A stretch of DNA of 64,000 nt, taken from positions 138,520,496-138,584,495 of the forward strand of contig CM067369.1 of NCBI GenBank assembly GCA_034401795.1, written 5' to 3'. The translations under genes and the position numbers were made by a program. A model generated the notes under the pieces. It had not been told where the DNA came from, ran no database searches, and saw only the letters and a program-made list of their open reading frames with translations. Below, piece after piece: positions 1 through 10,096 of the stretch (positions are counted from its first letter, which is position 1; every line of letters starts with the position of its first letter). This stretch comes from Chaetoderma sp. LZ-2023a. Its lineage: Eukaryota > Mollusca > Caudofoveata > Chaetodermatida > Chaetodermatidae.

Positions 1-1
1 T

Positions 2-1261
2 GCTGATGGCCAGGGTTACCGTATACCTCGGCTTGCCGAGAGTATCGCTGGTGCTGGCCAGGCCCGTGGTGGGGCGGTGTCTGCCCCGCGCTCTACCACG
101 GCGCCTGCTCCTGGTCAAGCCAGGGAGTTTAGCATGCCTGTTCTTTCGGGCCCGCATGTTTTCCCTGGCTTGCCAGGGGTATCAGCATATCCGCCGTCGT
201 TTTCAACTGCCGGCGCTCAGGAGGAGGACGAAGGCCCTCGTCTGGTAGAGCGCTCGCAGTTAGCCACGGAGGAGGATTGGTCGGACGCTTGCCAGTGGCT
301 GGTTAGCGTTCGGCCAGATCTGCCCGTGGAGCAGTCGGCGATCCAGCGTGACCATAGGCCGTGGTTAGCTGGTAGACCGTCTGCCACCGCTATGCCATCT
401 CTGCCGCTGGCTGAGCATGTCGTGGACATGTTCGAGGCGGCGGAGACGTCCATTAAGGCGAATGGGCGTCTCGCGAAGGCCCCTCGCGAGGTGGCTAGGC
501 GTTGCCGCATCGTGCCCCTGGAGTACCAGCGGTACGGTGTGGTGCCTAAGCCGAGCGTGGATGATCGCGCGGCTTTGGGCGAAGATGCGCGGCCAGGCTC
601 CCGTTCTGACACGGGTGTCCTGTGCTCGAACGCGTTGCGTTCGGCGAATACCGCGCTACGTGATGCGGAGGAGAGTGGGAGAGCTTCGATAGCTGCTCTC
701 TCCCACGTCTCCCAGCTGTTACAGGGGGTGGTAACAGCATCCGCTTCACGTCAGCCAAGCCCGGTAACAGTCCAGAGAGCCATCCAGGATGGTATCAACC
801 TGGCTCTGGACTGTTTGACGCGGGCGGTGACCAGGAGTGTCCGGGCGAGGCGCACGTTTGCCCTTGACAATCTGTGCCCGTCCCAGGACCTGTATAATAG
901 GCTACTGCGAACGCCTATGACAGGTCCTGGTCTCTTTGGAGGTGAGGGATGTAGGCACCTCCAGGAGACGGTGACTCTGGTCAATAACCAGAGGGCGCTG
1001 CGTGAGCAGTTTGAGGTGCTCCGGCGGGAGCGCGTTCGCGCAGCACCCCCTGCGTATCGTCCCCTGCAGGCTCGAGGTGGCGCTGGCCAGGTCAGAGGCC
1101 AGACACCATCGCAGCGCCGGCCTCGGCCGCGTGCGATTCGGCCAGCAGCGAGGGGGGCGCAGGCTCCCCAGGCGCAGCCAGCCAGGCAGCAGCCCGCGCA
1201 CCGTGGTGCGCGCGGTGCTGGGCGGGGCGCGCGGGGATCTGGTCGCGGTAATCGGGCCTGA
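2..1261 (+). CDS. DIRS ORF1 (Gag-like), C-terminal part, copy A
   Basis: Open from the window edge to UGA at 1259-1261 in the ORF1 frame. It matches ORF1 of copies B and E (for example YRIPRLAES, VLSGPHVFPGLPGVSAYPP, DMFEAAETS, GPGLFGGEGCRH). The tail is rich in Arg, Gly, Pro and Gln (HRGARGAGRGARGSGRG), as expected of a nucleic-acid-binding Gag-like protein. The N-terminal Cys/His cluster lies outside the window. The frame stays open after the UGA into the YR frame. Confidence 0.85.
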   Translation, partial: ADGQGYRIPRLAESIAGAGQARGGAVSAPRSTTAPAPGQAREFSMPVLSGPHVFPGLPGVSAYPPSFSTAGAQEEDEGPRLVERSQLATEEDWSDACQWLVSVRPDLPVEQSAIQRDHRPWLAGRPSATAMPSLPLAEHVVDMFEAAETSIKANGRLAKAPREVARRCRIVPLEYQRYGVVPKPSVDDRAALGEDARPGSRSDTGVLCSNALRSANTALRDAEESGRASIAALSHVSQLLQGVVTASASRQPSPVTVQRAIQDGINLALDCLTRAVTRSVRARRTFALDNLCPSQDLYNRLLRTPMTGPGLFGGEGCRHLQETVTLVNNQRALREQFEVLRRERVRAAPPAYRPLQARGGAGQVRGQTPSQRRPRPRAIRPAARGAQAPQAQPARQQPAHRGARGAGRGARGSGRGNRA

Positions 1262-3392
1262 TGGGCCGGTTACCGTAGTGGGAACCACGCCGGTGTTTCA
1301 GGCCGAGAAGACAGTGCCACTCTCGCTCTGCTTATGTCCACCTCTCTCCCTAGGTGGACCGGTGGGCGGCCGATTGGTCGGCCACTTGCCAGAGTGGAAG
1401 CGGTTGACTCAGGACCGTTTAGTCTTGCGATGGCTTTCAGTCGGGTATCGTCCCGATTGGATAACAGGCCCGCCATCGAGACTGTCTCTCGTGCCGATCT
1501 GGACTCCGATTCCGCGGGATACAGATCAAAGGTTGTGTATAGAGGAGGAAATAAATTCCCTCATACAAAAGGAAGCCATCCAGCCGGCGCAGAGGTGCCC
1601 GGGCTTCTATTCAACCCTGTTCTTAGTAACGAAAAACACCGGAGGGTGGAGGCCGATTCTCAACCTCAAGCCATTGAACAAGTTCATAGAGACGCCCAGT
1701 TTCAAGATGGAGACTGTGCGCTCGGTGTTGGCGGGGTTAGAGCAGGGAATGTGGACAGCGTCAATAGATTTGAAGGATGCTTATTTCCACATTCCTATAG
1801 AGAGGAGTTTCCGTCGCTTCCTGAGATTTGCATTCCAGGGCAGACAGTGGGAATTCAGGGTATTACCCTTCGGGATTTCCACGGCTCCTCGGGTCTTCAC
1901 CCGTGTGGTTCTCGCGATCACTGCATTCCTCCGCAGGAGAAGCATAGCAGTCCACACGTACATAGACGACTGGCTGTTGAAAGCACACACCCGGGAAACG
2001 TTATCGGCCAATCTGGAGATTGTTTTGAAAACTCTCACGGACTTGGGCTGGATAGTCAATTTCCAAAAATCAGAGCTAACTCCATCCCAGAAGTTTGTTT
2101 ACCTGGGCATGTTCTTCGATCTGGAGAGGGGATATGTTTATCCCACTCAGGAGAGGGTTCAAAGACTCATCTCAGTAATACAGTCGGTGTGCGACAGTCG
2201 TCATGTCCTGGCACGGGTTTACTTGAGAATGCTGGGGTTGATGGTTTCATTGGAACCAGTCATTCCGCAGGCCGCCTTGCGCAGGCGCCCGATCCAGTTG
2301 TTTCTCATGACACAGTGGACCCAGAGTTCAGGTTCGCTGGACTCGAACGTGTCAGTGTTGGCGCCTCTGATTCACCACCTGCAATGGTGGTTGAATACAG
2401 AGAATCTCTTGCCGGGGGTTTTGCTAACCCCTCCCCACCCTCAGGTGACTGTGTATACAGATGCATCGATGGAGGGCTGGGGAGCTTGTCTGGAAGAGTC
2501 CACAATATCAGGGCTTTGGGATCTGGATCAGTCCAAGGAACATATCAATCTACTAGAGCTAAGAGCAGTAGTCCTGGGCCTGGAACATTTCTTACAGAAA
2601 GTTCAGGGCAAGATTGTTCTAATTCGTTCAGACAACTCAACAGTAGTGACTTACATAAACCGCCAGGGCGGAACGAAGTCGCCCAGTCTCTGTATGATGA
2701 CATGGAAACTGCTTTGTTGGTGCCTAGATCATGGGATCACCTTGAAGGCAGTTCATATTCCGGGAAGGCTAAATCTGCTAGCAGACTCATTGAGCCGAAG
2801 GATGACTGTCTTACCCACGGAATGGCAACTAAATCAATGTGTGGCGGATCGTCTGTTCGACCATTGGGGGAAACCCAACATCGATTTGTTCGCAACGAAG
2901 AAGAATGCGAAGATGACGACGTACGTCTCTCCGATTCCAGACCCAAGCGCTTTCGCAACAGATGCGTTAGCTATCAGCTGGGCGGGAATGTATGCATACG
3001 CATTCCCTCCAGCAATCCTGATTCCAAAGGTGCTTCAGAAAATCAGGCAGCAGGAGTGCCAAGTGCTTCTGATCGCCCCGGATTGGCCAAGCCGATCGTG
3101 GTATACGGATCTGCTGGACCTTCTGGTCTGCAATCCGGTTCCTCTGCCTCTGATGGACGACCTTATCTTCCAGTGCAAGGTCCTTCACGACAATCCGTCA
3201 ATGTTCCGATTGACTGCGTGGATGTTGTCAAGGAATCTAGAATTAAGGAGGGCTTTTCTGAGCAAGCAGCCATGTTTATGGCCAAAGCCAGGAGGGGGTC
3301 AACCTCCAGAGCATATAATTATAAAATCAACAGATTTGCAGAGTGGTGCTCAAAAAGATGTATTGATCCAATGGATTCATCTATTCAGGTAG
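1002..3392 (+). CDS. DIRS RT-RNase H-MTase-like polyprotein, copy A
   Basis: A 796-codon open frame in the +1 register relative to ORF1. The first 85 or so codons overlap ORF1 and start at GTG, so the true start is unknown. Reverse transcriptase: GGWRPILNLKPLNKFI, SIDLKDAYFHIP, then YIDD at residues 320-323. RNase H: YTDAS (Asp487), LLELRA (Glu519), SDNST and HIPGRLN...ADSLSR. After RNase H, the IDLFATKKNAK...DALAISW...AFPP stretch resembles the Dam-like methyltransferase region reported in DIRS1/PAT elements; I infer this from layout only. All RT and RNase H acidic residues are present, so the copy could be functional. Confidence 0.92.
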   Translation: MSSLRCSGGSAFAQHPLRIVPCRLEVALARSEARHHRSAGLGRVRFGQQRGGRRLPRRSQPGSSPRTVVRAVLGGARGDLVAVIGPDGPVTVVGTTPVFQAEKTVPLSLCLCPPLSLGGPVGGRLVGHLPEWKRLTQDRLVLRWLSVGYRPDWITGPPSRLSLVPIWTPIPRDTDQRLCIEEEINSLIQKEAIQPAQRCPGFYSTLFLVTKNTGGWRPILNLKPLNKFIETPSFKMETVRSVLAGLEQGMWTASIDLKDAYFHIPIERSFRRFLRFAFQGRQWEFRVLPFGISTAPRVFTRVVLAITAFLRRRSIAVHTYIDDWLLKAHTRETLSANLEIVLKTLTDLGWIVNFQKSELTPSQKFVYLGMFFDLERGYVYPTQERVQRLISVIQSVCDSRHVLARVYLRMLGLMVSLEPVIPQAALRRRPIQLFLMTQWTQSSGSLDSNVSVLAPLIHHLQWWLNTENLLPGVLLTPPHPQVTVYTDASMEGWGACLEESTISGLWDLDQSKEHINLLELRAVVLGLEHFLQKVQGKIVLIRSDNSTVVTYINRQGGTKSPSLCMMTWKLLCWCLDHGITLKAVHIPGRLNLLADSLSRRMTVLPTEWQLNQCVADRLFDHWGKPNIDLFATKKNAKMTTYVSPIPDPSAFATDALAISWAGMYAYAFPPAILIPKVLQKIRQQECQVLLIAPDWPSRSWYTDLLDLLVCNPVPLPLMDDLIFQCKVLHDNPSMFRLTAWMLSRNLELRRAFLSKQPCLWPKPGGGQPPEHIIIKSTDLQSGAQKDVLIQWIHLFR

Positions 3393-4231
3393 TAGCTGAT
3401 TTCCTCTGTCACCTGTATGATGCCTATAGCCTCAAGCCTAACTCTATTGCTGGTTATAAATCAGCTTTAATGACTGTTATTCCTTGCTTGGCTAATAGGG
3501 GAAGTGATGAAGTAAGTACATTAAATGTATTAATTAAAGGCATGGGCAATCTAAGACCAAGGAATCCACCACTGATTCCAGTCTGGAGTTTATCTCTGGT
3601 GCTTCAGGTACTAGGAGATAAGCCTTTTGAACCACTTAGTTCCATTTCTATGAAAATGTTGACACTTAAAACTGTATTTTTAATTGCTGCAGCCTCGGCA
3701 AGGCGTAGGAGTGAAATTCACGCCTTATCAGCCGAGGATGACCGTTTTGTGGTTACAGGGGAAGGCCTTAAGCTTCTACCTAGGATTAATTTCTTGGCTA
3801 AGAATCAGTCATTGAAATATCCAGGTCAACCTATTTTTTTGCCATCTTTAACTAGATATGATCCTAATTCTAAAGTATGGTGCCCCGTACGGGCGCTGCT
3901 CCGGTACAAACAGCGTACTTCGGAGTGGCGTACCGACCAGTCAGCGTTATGGTTGTCATATATTGAACCCCATGGCAGGGCGTCGAAGGACACCATTTCC
4001 AGGTGGATTGTAGAATGTATTCAATTTTGTCACAAATCCGCCACCGGGAGACAGGTTGATGTGGCCAAGGCTCACAGTGTCCGCGGTGTAGTGGCATCCA
4101 CTGCCCTGTTTAGTGGGGTCCCTGTGGATGACATTATGTCCGTCGCTCAGTGGCACTGTGAGTCAAGTTTTACAGACCATTACCTCCGTGACACCTCTAA
4201 CCCTCTCGCCTTGTCGATTTTAAAACATTAA
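1334..4231 (+). CDS. DIRS YR frame with tyrosine recombinase domain, copy A
   Basis: A long open frame in the same register as ORF1. The recognisable recombinase occupies only about 3230-4231. Its core-binding part contains SRAYNYKINRFAEWC and its catalytic part has the first Arg in SARRRSEIHALS, HxxR in KAHSVRG, and the nucleophile Tyr in FTDHYLRD near 4178. The recombinase inserts the circular element DNA at short homologies. The upstream 1.9 kb overlaps the RT frame and may or may not be translated. No stop or frameshift was seen. Confidence 0.9.
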   Translation: MSTSLPRWTGGRPIGRPLARVEAVDSGPFSLAMAFSRVSSRLDNRPAIETVSRADLDSDSAGYRSKVVYRGGNKFPHTKGSHPAGAEVPGLLFNPVLSNEKHRRVEADSQPQAIEQVHRDAQFQDGDCALGVGGVRAGNVDSVNRFEGCLFPHSYREEFPSLPEICIPGQTVGIQGITLRDFHGSSGLHPCGSRDHCIPPQEKHSSPHVHRRLAVESTHPGNVIGQSGDCFENSHGLGLDSQFPKIRANSIPEVCLPGHVLRSGEGICLSHSGEGSKTHLSNTVGVRQSSCPGTGLLENAGVDGFIGTSHSAGRLAQAPDPVVSHDTVDPEFRFAGLERVSVGASDSPPAMVVEYRESLAGGFANPSPPSGDCVYRCIDGGLGSLSGRVHNIRALGSGSVQGTYQSTRAKSSSPGPGTFLTESSGQDCSNSFRQLNSSDLHKPPGRNEVAQSLYDDMETALLVPRSWDHLEGSSYSGKAKSASRLIEPKDDCLTHGMATKSMCGGSSVRPLGETQHRFVRNEEECEDDDVRLSDSRPKRFRNRCVSYQLGGNVCIRIPSSNPDSKGASENQAAGVPSASDRPGLAKPIVVYGSAGPSGLQSGSSASDGRPYLPVQGPSRQSVNVPIDCVDVVKESRIKEGFSEQAAMFMAKARRGSTSRAYNYKINRFAEWCSKRCIDPMDSSIQVVADFLCHLYDAYSLKPNSIAGYKSALMTVIPCLANRGSDEVSTLNVLIKGMGNLRPRNPPLIPVWSLSLVLQVLGDKPFEPLSSISMKMLTLKTVFLIAAASARRRSEIHALSAEDDRFVVTGEGLKLLPRINFLAKNQSLKYPGQPIFLPSLTRYDPNSKVWCPVRALLRYKQRTSEWRTDQSALWLSYIEPHGRASKDTISRWIVECIQFCHKSATGRQVDVAKAHSVRGVVASTALFSGVPVDDIMSVAQWHCESSFTDHYLRDTSNPLALSILKH

Positions 4232-4764
4232 TCGGTTGTTTAAATTTGTGAGGAGTGCTTCCGCATTGCTTATATACTTCGCAATTTAGCAATGGTAACA
4301 ACCACTTGTCGGGACTGCATCAGGCTTCTCTACTAGAATCGTGATGACAGCTTCCAAGTTCAACAAGGTCAGTCTTGTGTGTTTGTTGTTCATTGTTACT
4401 TGTATTGTCACGTTACCCATTATTATTATTATTAATATGGTGATGGTTTGTGTGGGAGGTGGTTCATCATAGAGAGTATACGAAAATGAAGTTGTTCGTC
4501 TCTGTCCTATAGTACTTGACACTAGTACGTAGAGAGCGTATAGGACATTGAGGTCATCTAGTCTTCCTCCCAGGAGGGGGGGGGGGGGAGCGCATATGAC
4601 ATTCGGTCATCTCTCATACATCGGTTGTGTTATCCGATGGTTTGTCTAATCCTGGCTGTGTTCTCACACATTTCAGACGTCATAAGTGCCTTAAACGCGT
4701 GAAAGCGTATAGGGAAGAGCTGGTCTTTTGACCTCGCCTCCCTCCCGCCAGATTCACTTTCGAA

Positions 4765-4870
4765 TTCTGGCAATATCAAAAGTATTAGGGAGGTAAGTAT
4801 ACTCTTGATGTGAAATAAACGAAATCTAGGATTTCTTTTTTCACGAGAGAGTTGATACTTACCTCCCTAG
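4765..4870 (+). repeat. ICR (internal complementary region), DIRS copy A
   Basis: GGGAGGTAAGTATACTC is followed by the complement of the outer right end (AAACGAAATCTAGG...) and then TTGATACTTACCTCCC. The block corresponds to the reverse complement of the joined right and left element ends, the DIRS1 hallmark used to complete the ends during replication. Confidence 0.85.
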
Positions 4871-4879
4871 ATACGGACC

Positions 4880-5152
4880 CGGCCTCTCCGCCCCACAGAG
4901 GCTCGGTCTTCAGGCTCTTGGCAGTTGCATGCGTTAGCCAATAAATTAGTCAGAGGAAGTGGTAGTCGGCGCATGCGCGGTGGTGGGCCTGGCATCCGCC
5001 GGACTACCTCTGACTACCTGCCCAGTAGGGGCACCTAACTGTTTTTAATCTGAGTGTTTTATTGAGTGAAAGCCAATATTTAGCAATATCAAAAGTATTA
5101 GGGAGGTAAGTATCAACTCTCTCGTGAAAAAAGAAATCCTAGATTTCGTTTA
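4880..5152 (+). repeat. Right inverted terminal repeat, DIRS copy A
   Basis: Contains CAATAAATTAGTCAGAGG, CGCATGCGCGGTGGTGGG, the CCCAGTAGGGGCACC block and GGGAGGTAAGTATCAAC, ending at ATTTCGTTTA. It is the reverse complement of the left repeats seen at 17296, 56868 and 57737. The flank after 5152 (TTTCTTCAG) is host sequence. Confidence 0.85.
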
Positions 5153-5742
5153 TTTCTTCAGATACAATTGAACAGAAAATTTGTTTCATGTTTCCTCTAG
5201 CTATTCCGCTCCTTTATTTTTACTGGCTTTTGCTGACAGATTGACAGAAGGTTTTCCGAATCATCCAATCAAATTGCCAGACTCAGTTAATTGAACGTCT
5301 ACGTTCTACGTGCCACTACATGTTATGTATGGAAGATTCCAGAAACTTGCACTATTACAAAGCGATCTTTCGCTTCACTTTGTCGACTCGTTAATATAAT
5401 TTTCTTACCGATCAACCTCCATTATTAGGTATATCCATATTGTGGAATAGTTTAGCACACATTACAGTCACAAAAACATCTATTTATTTCGTTCTCGGAA
5501 AGGATATTTAGGTAATATCGCCGAATAAATAAGTCTAGCGAAACAAGAAGCCATTTTTTTTCACTCAAGCAGTCTTTTGGACGGGTAACCGAATACTAAC
5601 CCATTAGCGCAAACGGGTATTCGGTTACAAAATCTCTGTACCCGTTTCAGCCCTAGTGGTCACTGGTCATGGAGAATTGAGTAAATTCAATAATGTATTA
5701 AAGTTCATACAAGCTTTATTTTGTCAATTCAGAGAGTGAGAG

Positions 5743-5826
5743 ATTATTTTTGAAAATTTACCACTGAAATTACTGACTCAGTTATCCAGCTAGCCACTCC
5801 AGTGGCAAATTTTCAAAAATAGTCTT
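5743..5826. repeat. H2 palindromic repeat copy
   Basis: Arms TTTTTGAAAATTTACCACTG and CAGTGGCAAATTTTCAAAAA face each other around a short loop, diverged in the centre. One of about twelve copies of this palindrome in the window. Confidence 0.7.
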
Positions 5827-8332
5827 CCATTGGTTGCCAATGAACATTTCTCAAACTCATTCCAGGTGTTTTGGCCGGCTTAGTTGTTAAAGTGTTAAGA
5901 GCTACAGTACAGCTCAGAGGTCTGAAATGCATGCATGATGCGTTGAAGGCCCGTTTCCAATGCATTGGTTTTAAAAACAATGCATTCACAACGCATCTAG
6001 TTAATTTTTTTGATGCATTTAAAATAATAAATATATGCGTTGAGAACGAGCATTAAATGCGTAAATAAGCAAGCTTGAACTTGTTTGATGTCCCCCAGAG
6101 ATAGTGCCAAACGCGTTGTTAAAAGCAAAACGGGACAGACGCCAAATTTTAAATGCGTTTAAAAGATTCATATGTGCGTTGCGTAATACCTGGCGTACAT
6201 ACCAACTCCACGGCTCCAACTACCCGGGATCCAATCAAACCTAGCGGTACATTACATTTCCTAGAAGGGGAAACGGTAAATATGAGAAAGTTTTCCTAAA
6301 AAAAGACAGCGGGACATAATATTAAAAATCAAAATTATAAATATTACGAACCACAAAATCATGATTCCAGGTTGAGAATTAATGTAACGATGCGCCCCTG
6401 AACGTTTTGCATCTAGTGCAAGAATAGTAAGCATCGGTTCGTTTCACATTTAACTTTTATAAACATCCAGCGCAGCGAAACATGCCTACTGGCGAGATTT
6501 GACATACGTTAATCATAGTGAAAATTATCCATAAGCAACTTCATTATCAATTCTACGCATCACCTGTGTTCGCGATGAACAGACAGCGAATAAATGCAAA
6601 ATTATGGATTAAAGATGTCAAAATATAGCTTATGTGTACCAATGCTCGACTAATGTAGACGCTTTTTTATTAAAACATGCAGATGGTGTGGTTTTTATTG
6701 ATAATATGACAAATTAGCAGATTCGTGTCCGCTACCGCAATATCCCCATCGGTGCTCTACACGAAAAAAACCAAACTAGTTCAGGGCTACATGTAGTTAT
6801 GAAATACTATGCGCCCCTAAAGCTGTAACATGTACCGATATCTCTGGCTTTTCGCGGAAATAAAACGCCCGTAGTGATTTAATGATTTTCCTTTTTTTGA
6901 CATTCGGTAGCTTTCGGATTCACTATATTGCAATGTAATGTAGCCGAGTATAACACATTGTTGTTGCCTCACTCGGGAACCAGGCCAAGGAAATGAGCAA
7001 TCGCCCCCCCCCCCCCCCTCTACGTAACAATAACATAGCAACATGTAGATGATAAATAGTGCCTTAATAAACGCGTGAAAATTAACATTATAAATAGTCA
7101 GGGAGCTAATTTCACTATATTTCATGAACCAGACATTGTTTGTTTTATTAATTTAAAAATCAAAAGTGGGCATTAAGATATTGCTTTATTGCTTTTAAAA
7201 GTGGCACCGCGACTACGTGTACATGTTGCGTTCCGCCTTTGTTGATAATGAGTCGCTCAGAGACTGGTTAAAATAAATCACGTCATCAATTCGTTATGAA
7301 TGACAACGAGACACGTGATTACAATTTTACTGCGATAGTAATTTTCATTCATTCATAATGACGTCAGATGTCCAGCAAGCAAAATTATGGCTGCGCTTTT
7401 CCGAGAATCTACGACTGCGCATAATTATCGATCGATGAGACAGTCGCGTGAGGCATTTCTCATTAGTGGTGAATTTAGGCAGTGAATAAGTAACCGGGTT
7501 CATTTTGTTCTGTAAGAATGGAATGTTTACATTACCAGGCACTTGTATCGGAACTGATAATGCGACATGCTGCCAATTATTCAACATTGAATGAGACCTC
7601 CGCCTAAAATCATGACAGGAATTTCGCGAAAATTTACGGTACCCTGGTAAAATATAATTGCATAATGTGTGTATGCCCGAGTAATCGGTTGCCCTTCTTG
7701 GTCGACTCGCATAATGTTGTTATACCAGCGCGGCGTAATTATGAACATGTTTCACGTTATCAGATTTCAAACAACCTGTCTAGCCAATATCATAAATGCG
7801 TTGTGTAATAAGTTCTGACGCGTTGTCAAACTGTTTCCAACCCATTTGTTTTACTTTCACACCGCATTGTTTTACCGTTCACAACGGGAAAGTGATGCAT
7901 CCATTATTATAAAATAGACCCGCTATGTATGCATCATGCACGCGTTGCAGACACATTTTTGTTCTAAGTTAACTCTGAGCTGTACCGTAACTTGCTCATC
8001 ACTGAATTATCAGTAGCTCAAATTCTAAGTCTTCAAACCAAACATATAACTACATGTAAGTTGTTAAAATTTATAATAGAAACTGTTGCAGCCATTGGAA
8101 ACAAAAGCATTCAGTCAAATAAATTGTAAAATATTCAATAAAGCATCTAATAACAGCTGGCATAATAAATATCATCAACCTGCCTATAGAATGTAATGTG
8201 GTAAATGGTATCATATAGATCATTTAGGATGAAATGCATTAAGGGCATATAAAGATCAGTGTATAATACAGATATTACATGTACATGTGATAGCCATGAA
8301 TGTTCAGTAAATCTATAACAAATATGACTGGA

Positions 8333-8525
8333 ATTGAATTGGAATTTATCAATTCCGGTCAATTCAAATTATCAATTCCAAATCCAATTCCAATTCCGGT
8401 GTATTAAAATTTATCAATTCCAATTCCAATTCCAAATCCGGAGTCCCCAGATTTATCAATTCCTATTCCAATTCCGGAATTAAATTGGAATTGACTGATC
8501 AATTCCGATTCCAATCGGAATTGAA
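8333..8525. repeat. ATTCCA-type simple repeat
   Basis: Repeated AATTCCAATTCC and its complement, interrupted, immediately upstream of exon a. It creates a spurious open frame continuous with the exon. Confidence 0.75.
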
Positions 8526-8591
8526 CCCAACCCTAAAAGCAATTGCTATTTATTCCAATATTGATTTGTATGGTATTTATATCTTTGTCAG

Positions 8592-8687
8592 GGAGAGAGC
8601 CGTTACGTCATACTATGAACAAAGCTCAGACAATGTGGATTACATCCTACCAATCATGACACAACCATTTGACTTCAAGCAGAAAAG
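8592..8687 (+). CDS. AHI1: AHI1-like exon a (pre-WD40 region)
   Basis: The acceptor follows a T-rich tract ending TTTGTCAG and the donor is AAAAG|GTTAGT. The first base completes a codon and the last two bases begin one. The exon reads AVTSYYEQ and then NVDYILPIMTQPFDFKQ, a block characteristic of jouberin upstream of its WD40 domain. The open frame continues upstream only through intron, over an ATTCCA-type simple repeat, so it is not coding there. Confidence 0.88.
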
Positions 8688-9245
8688 GTTAGTGGGTTGT
8701 GATGAAAAGAGACTCCCCTTGCATACATCTTGCTGTTTCCAATTCACGGCTAGAGCAATAACTACACTATATTGCTTGCAGGATTCAAATATGATAACTT
8801 TATTGACTAACTTTATTAATTATCGACAAGTTTTCACAGATAAATGCACTTCATCAGGACTTGATGAAACGTATTATGTGCGAAAGTTTGTCAAAAATTA
8901 ATACAGTTAGACTAAAGGTATCACCTTTGAATCGTGTTATCATTATCAACAGACTAACAAATTTTCAGATTAAATTAGAGGATGAACTGGTGAACATTTT
9001 TCAACAAATTTTGGTGGACATTTCTCAAGATGATTACAGAGTGCGATTTTAACTGACTACCCTTAGTGCATCTACGAGGTCACATGCCTTTGTTGACAAC
9101 ATTGGAATGCTCGCTAATGTATTTGATCTAAGCAATTTTTTTTCCATCATAATTTGTAAATGTGAGAATGCATTATTATGTACTGGTGAAATATTTCTTG
9201 TTTTCTAGCTTGCATTCTGTACCATTTTTGTCTCATTGATTTCAG

Positions 9246-9339
9246 ATCAGCATTGCCAGTCTGGGAAGAACTATTGCTATTCAATGAAAACTACAACTAC
9301 TTTGTCCAGGAGCAACCAAAAGTGATTATTTTCTTTGAG
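9246..9339 (+). CDS. AHI1: AHI1-like exon b
   Basis: Acceptor TGATTTCAG, donor TTTGAG|GTAATG, 94 nt. With the two carried bases it reads R-SALPVWEE, FNENYNYF, and ends KVIIFFE, continuing the jouberin region that resembles a C2-like fold. It ends in phase 0. This exon is too short to stand out as an open reading frame. Confidence 0.88.
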
Positions 9340-9458
9340 GTAATGCAACAATGAATTTCATCACTAGATTGACATTATTGTTTATAATGGTCAGATATGT
9401 TCAAGAAAATTTAAATATCTGCCTACTGAATCTTGATTTACATGCCATGAGAATACAA

Positions 9459-9531
9459 TTTTTAACAATTTATCACTGGAATGACTGGCTCGCTTATTGA
9501 GCCAGTCATTCCAGTGGTAAATTTTCAAAAT
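9459..9531. repeat. H2 palindromic repeat copy
   Basis: Clear foldback: TCACTGGAATGACTGGCTC pairs with GAGCCAGTCATTCCAGTGG across a CGCTTATT loop. This is the cleanest core stem of the family. Confidence 0.8.
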
Positions 9532-9670
9532 TTTTATTCTCTTGACCTGTAAATGGATATTCCACAAGTCCGAAACAGAGGCTGGTTTTGGCCGGTATGA
9601 CCATTAAAGGGGTAATTAACTTGACCCTTTAACCCTCGAATTTGTTCAAGAAAATTTAAATTTTCTCATA

Positions 9671-9808
9671 GAAAATGTCCATTTGCATACCAATAGAAGA
9701 CTATGTGTGAAACTCTACCACTGGAATGACTGACTCGGTTATCAAGCCAGTCATTCTAGTGGTAAATTTTCAAAAATAGTCTTCTTGGTCTGCAAATAGA
9801 CATTTCTC
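9671..9808. repeat. H2 palindromic repeat copy (long form)
   Basis: The outer arms include AAATGTCCATTTGCA and TGCAAATAGACATTT, and the inner arms the ACTGGAATGACTG / CAGTCATTCTAGT core. This shows the family extends to about 140 bp. Confidence 0.8.
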
Positions 9809-10033
9809 AATACCACTGTAGAAGCTGTTTTTGGCTGATATGAGTGTTAAAGAAAGTTACATTTAACACCATCGATGTTTATAGCTTAAATGTTAAATTT
9901 GTATGCATATGCTTACTATATATTCATTATCCAGCTGATTAGTGAGGCCCCGCCCATCTTTAGCAAAGGTCCACCCACACATCCCCCATCCCTGAACTCC
10001 TTGTCTAAAAATTTATAGAAAACTATAGTTAAG

Positions 10034-10096
10034 CTGTTAAATATTTTGAAACTAATTTAACTGGTTGCTGTTGCTGCCAATAAAAATATCCAACAG
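10034..10096. repeat. H1 hairpin repeat, right arm mostly deleted
   Basis: The left arm CTGTTAAATATTTTGAAACT...GCTGTTGCTGCC is followed directly by the last bases of the right arm (ATATCCAACAG). Confidence 0.65.

Larger units (their letters stand above)
1..5152 (+). mobile_element. DIRS1-type retrotransposon copy A, 5' truncated by the window
   Basis: Contains the last part of ORF1, an intact RT-RNase H frame, an intact YR frame, an ICR near 4765-4870 and a right inverted terminal repeat ending at CGTTTA (5152). Base 1 corresponds to about base 19200 of complete copy B. Over the shared stretch A and B read as closely related copies without frame-breaking differences. Being a DIRS element it has a tyrosine recombinase in place of a DDE integrase. 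Confidence 0.93.
5153..8591. other. AHI1 intron stretch with repeats only
   Basis: No coding exon found. It contains an H2 palindrome (5743-5826), a possible TIR element (about 5905-7990, rich in ACAACGCAT and TGCGTT motifs in opposite orientations), a C run near 7006, and an ATTCCA-type simple repeat (about 8333-8525). The short open frames here show no recognisable protein. Confidence 0.6.

Noticed and set aside
8485..8901. 138-codon open frame as a complete gene
   Set aside because: Only 8592-8687 is coding, judged by splice signals and jouberin motifs; the rest is intron, including a simple repeat.
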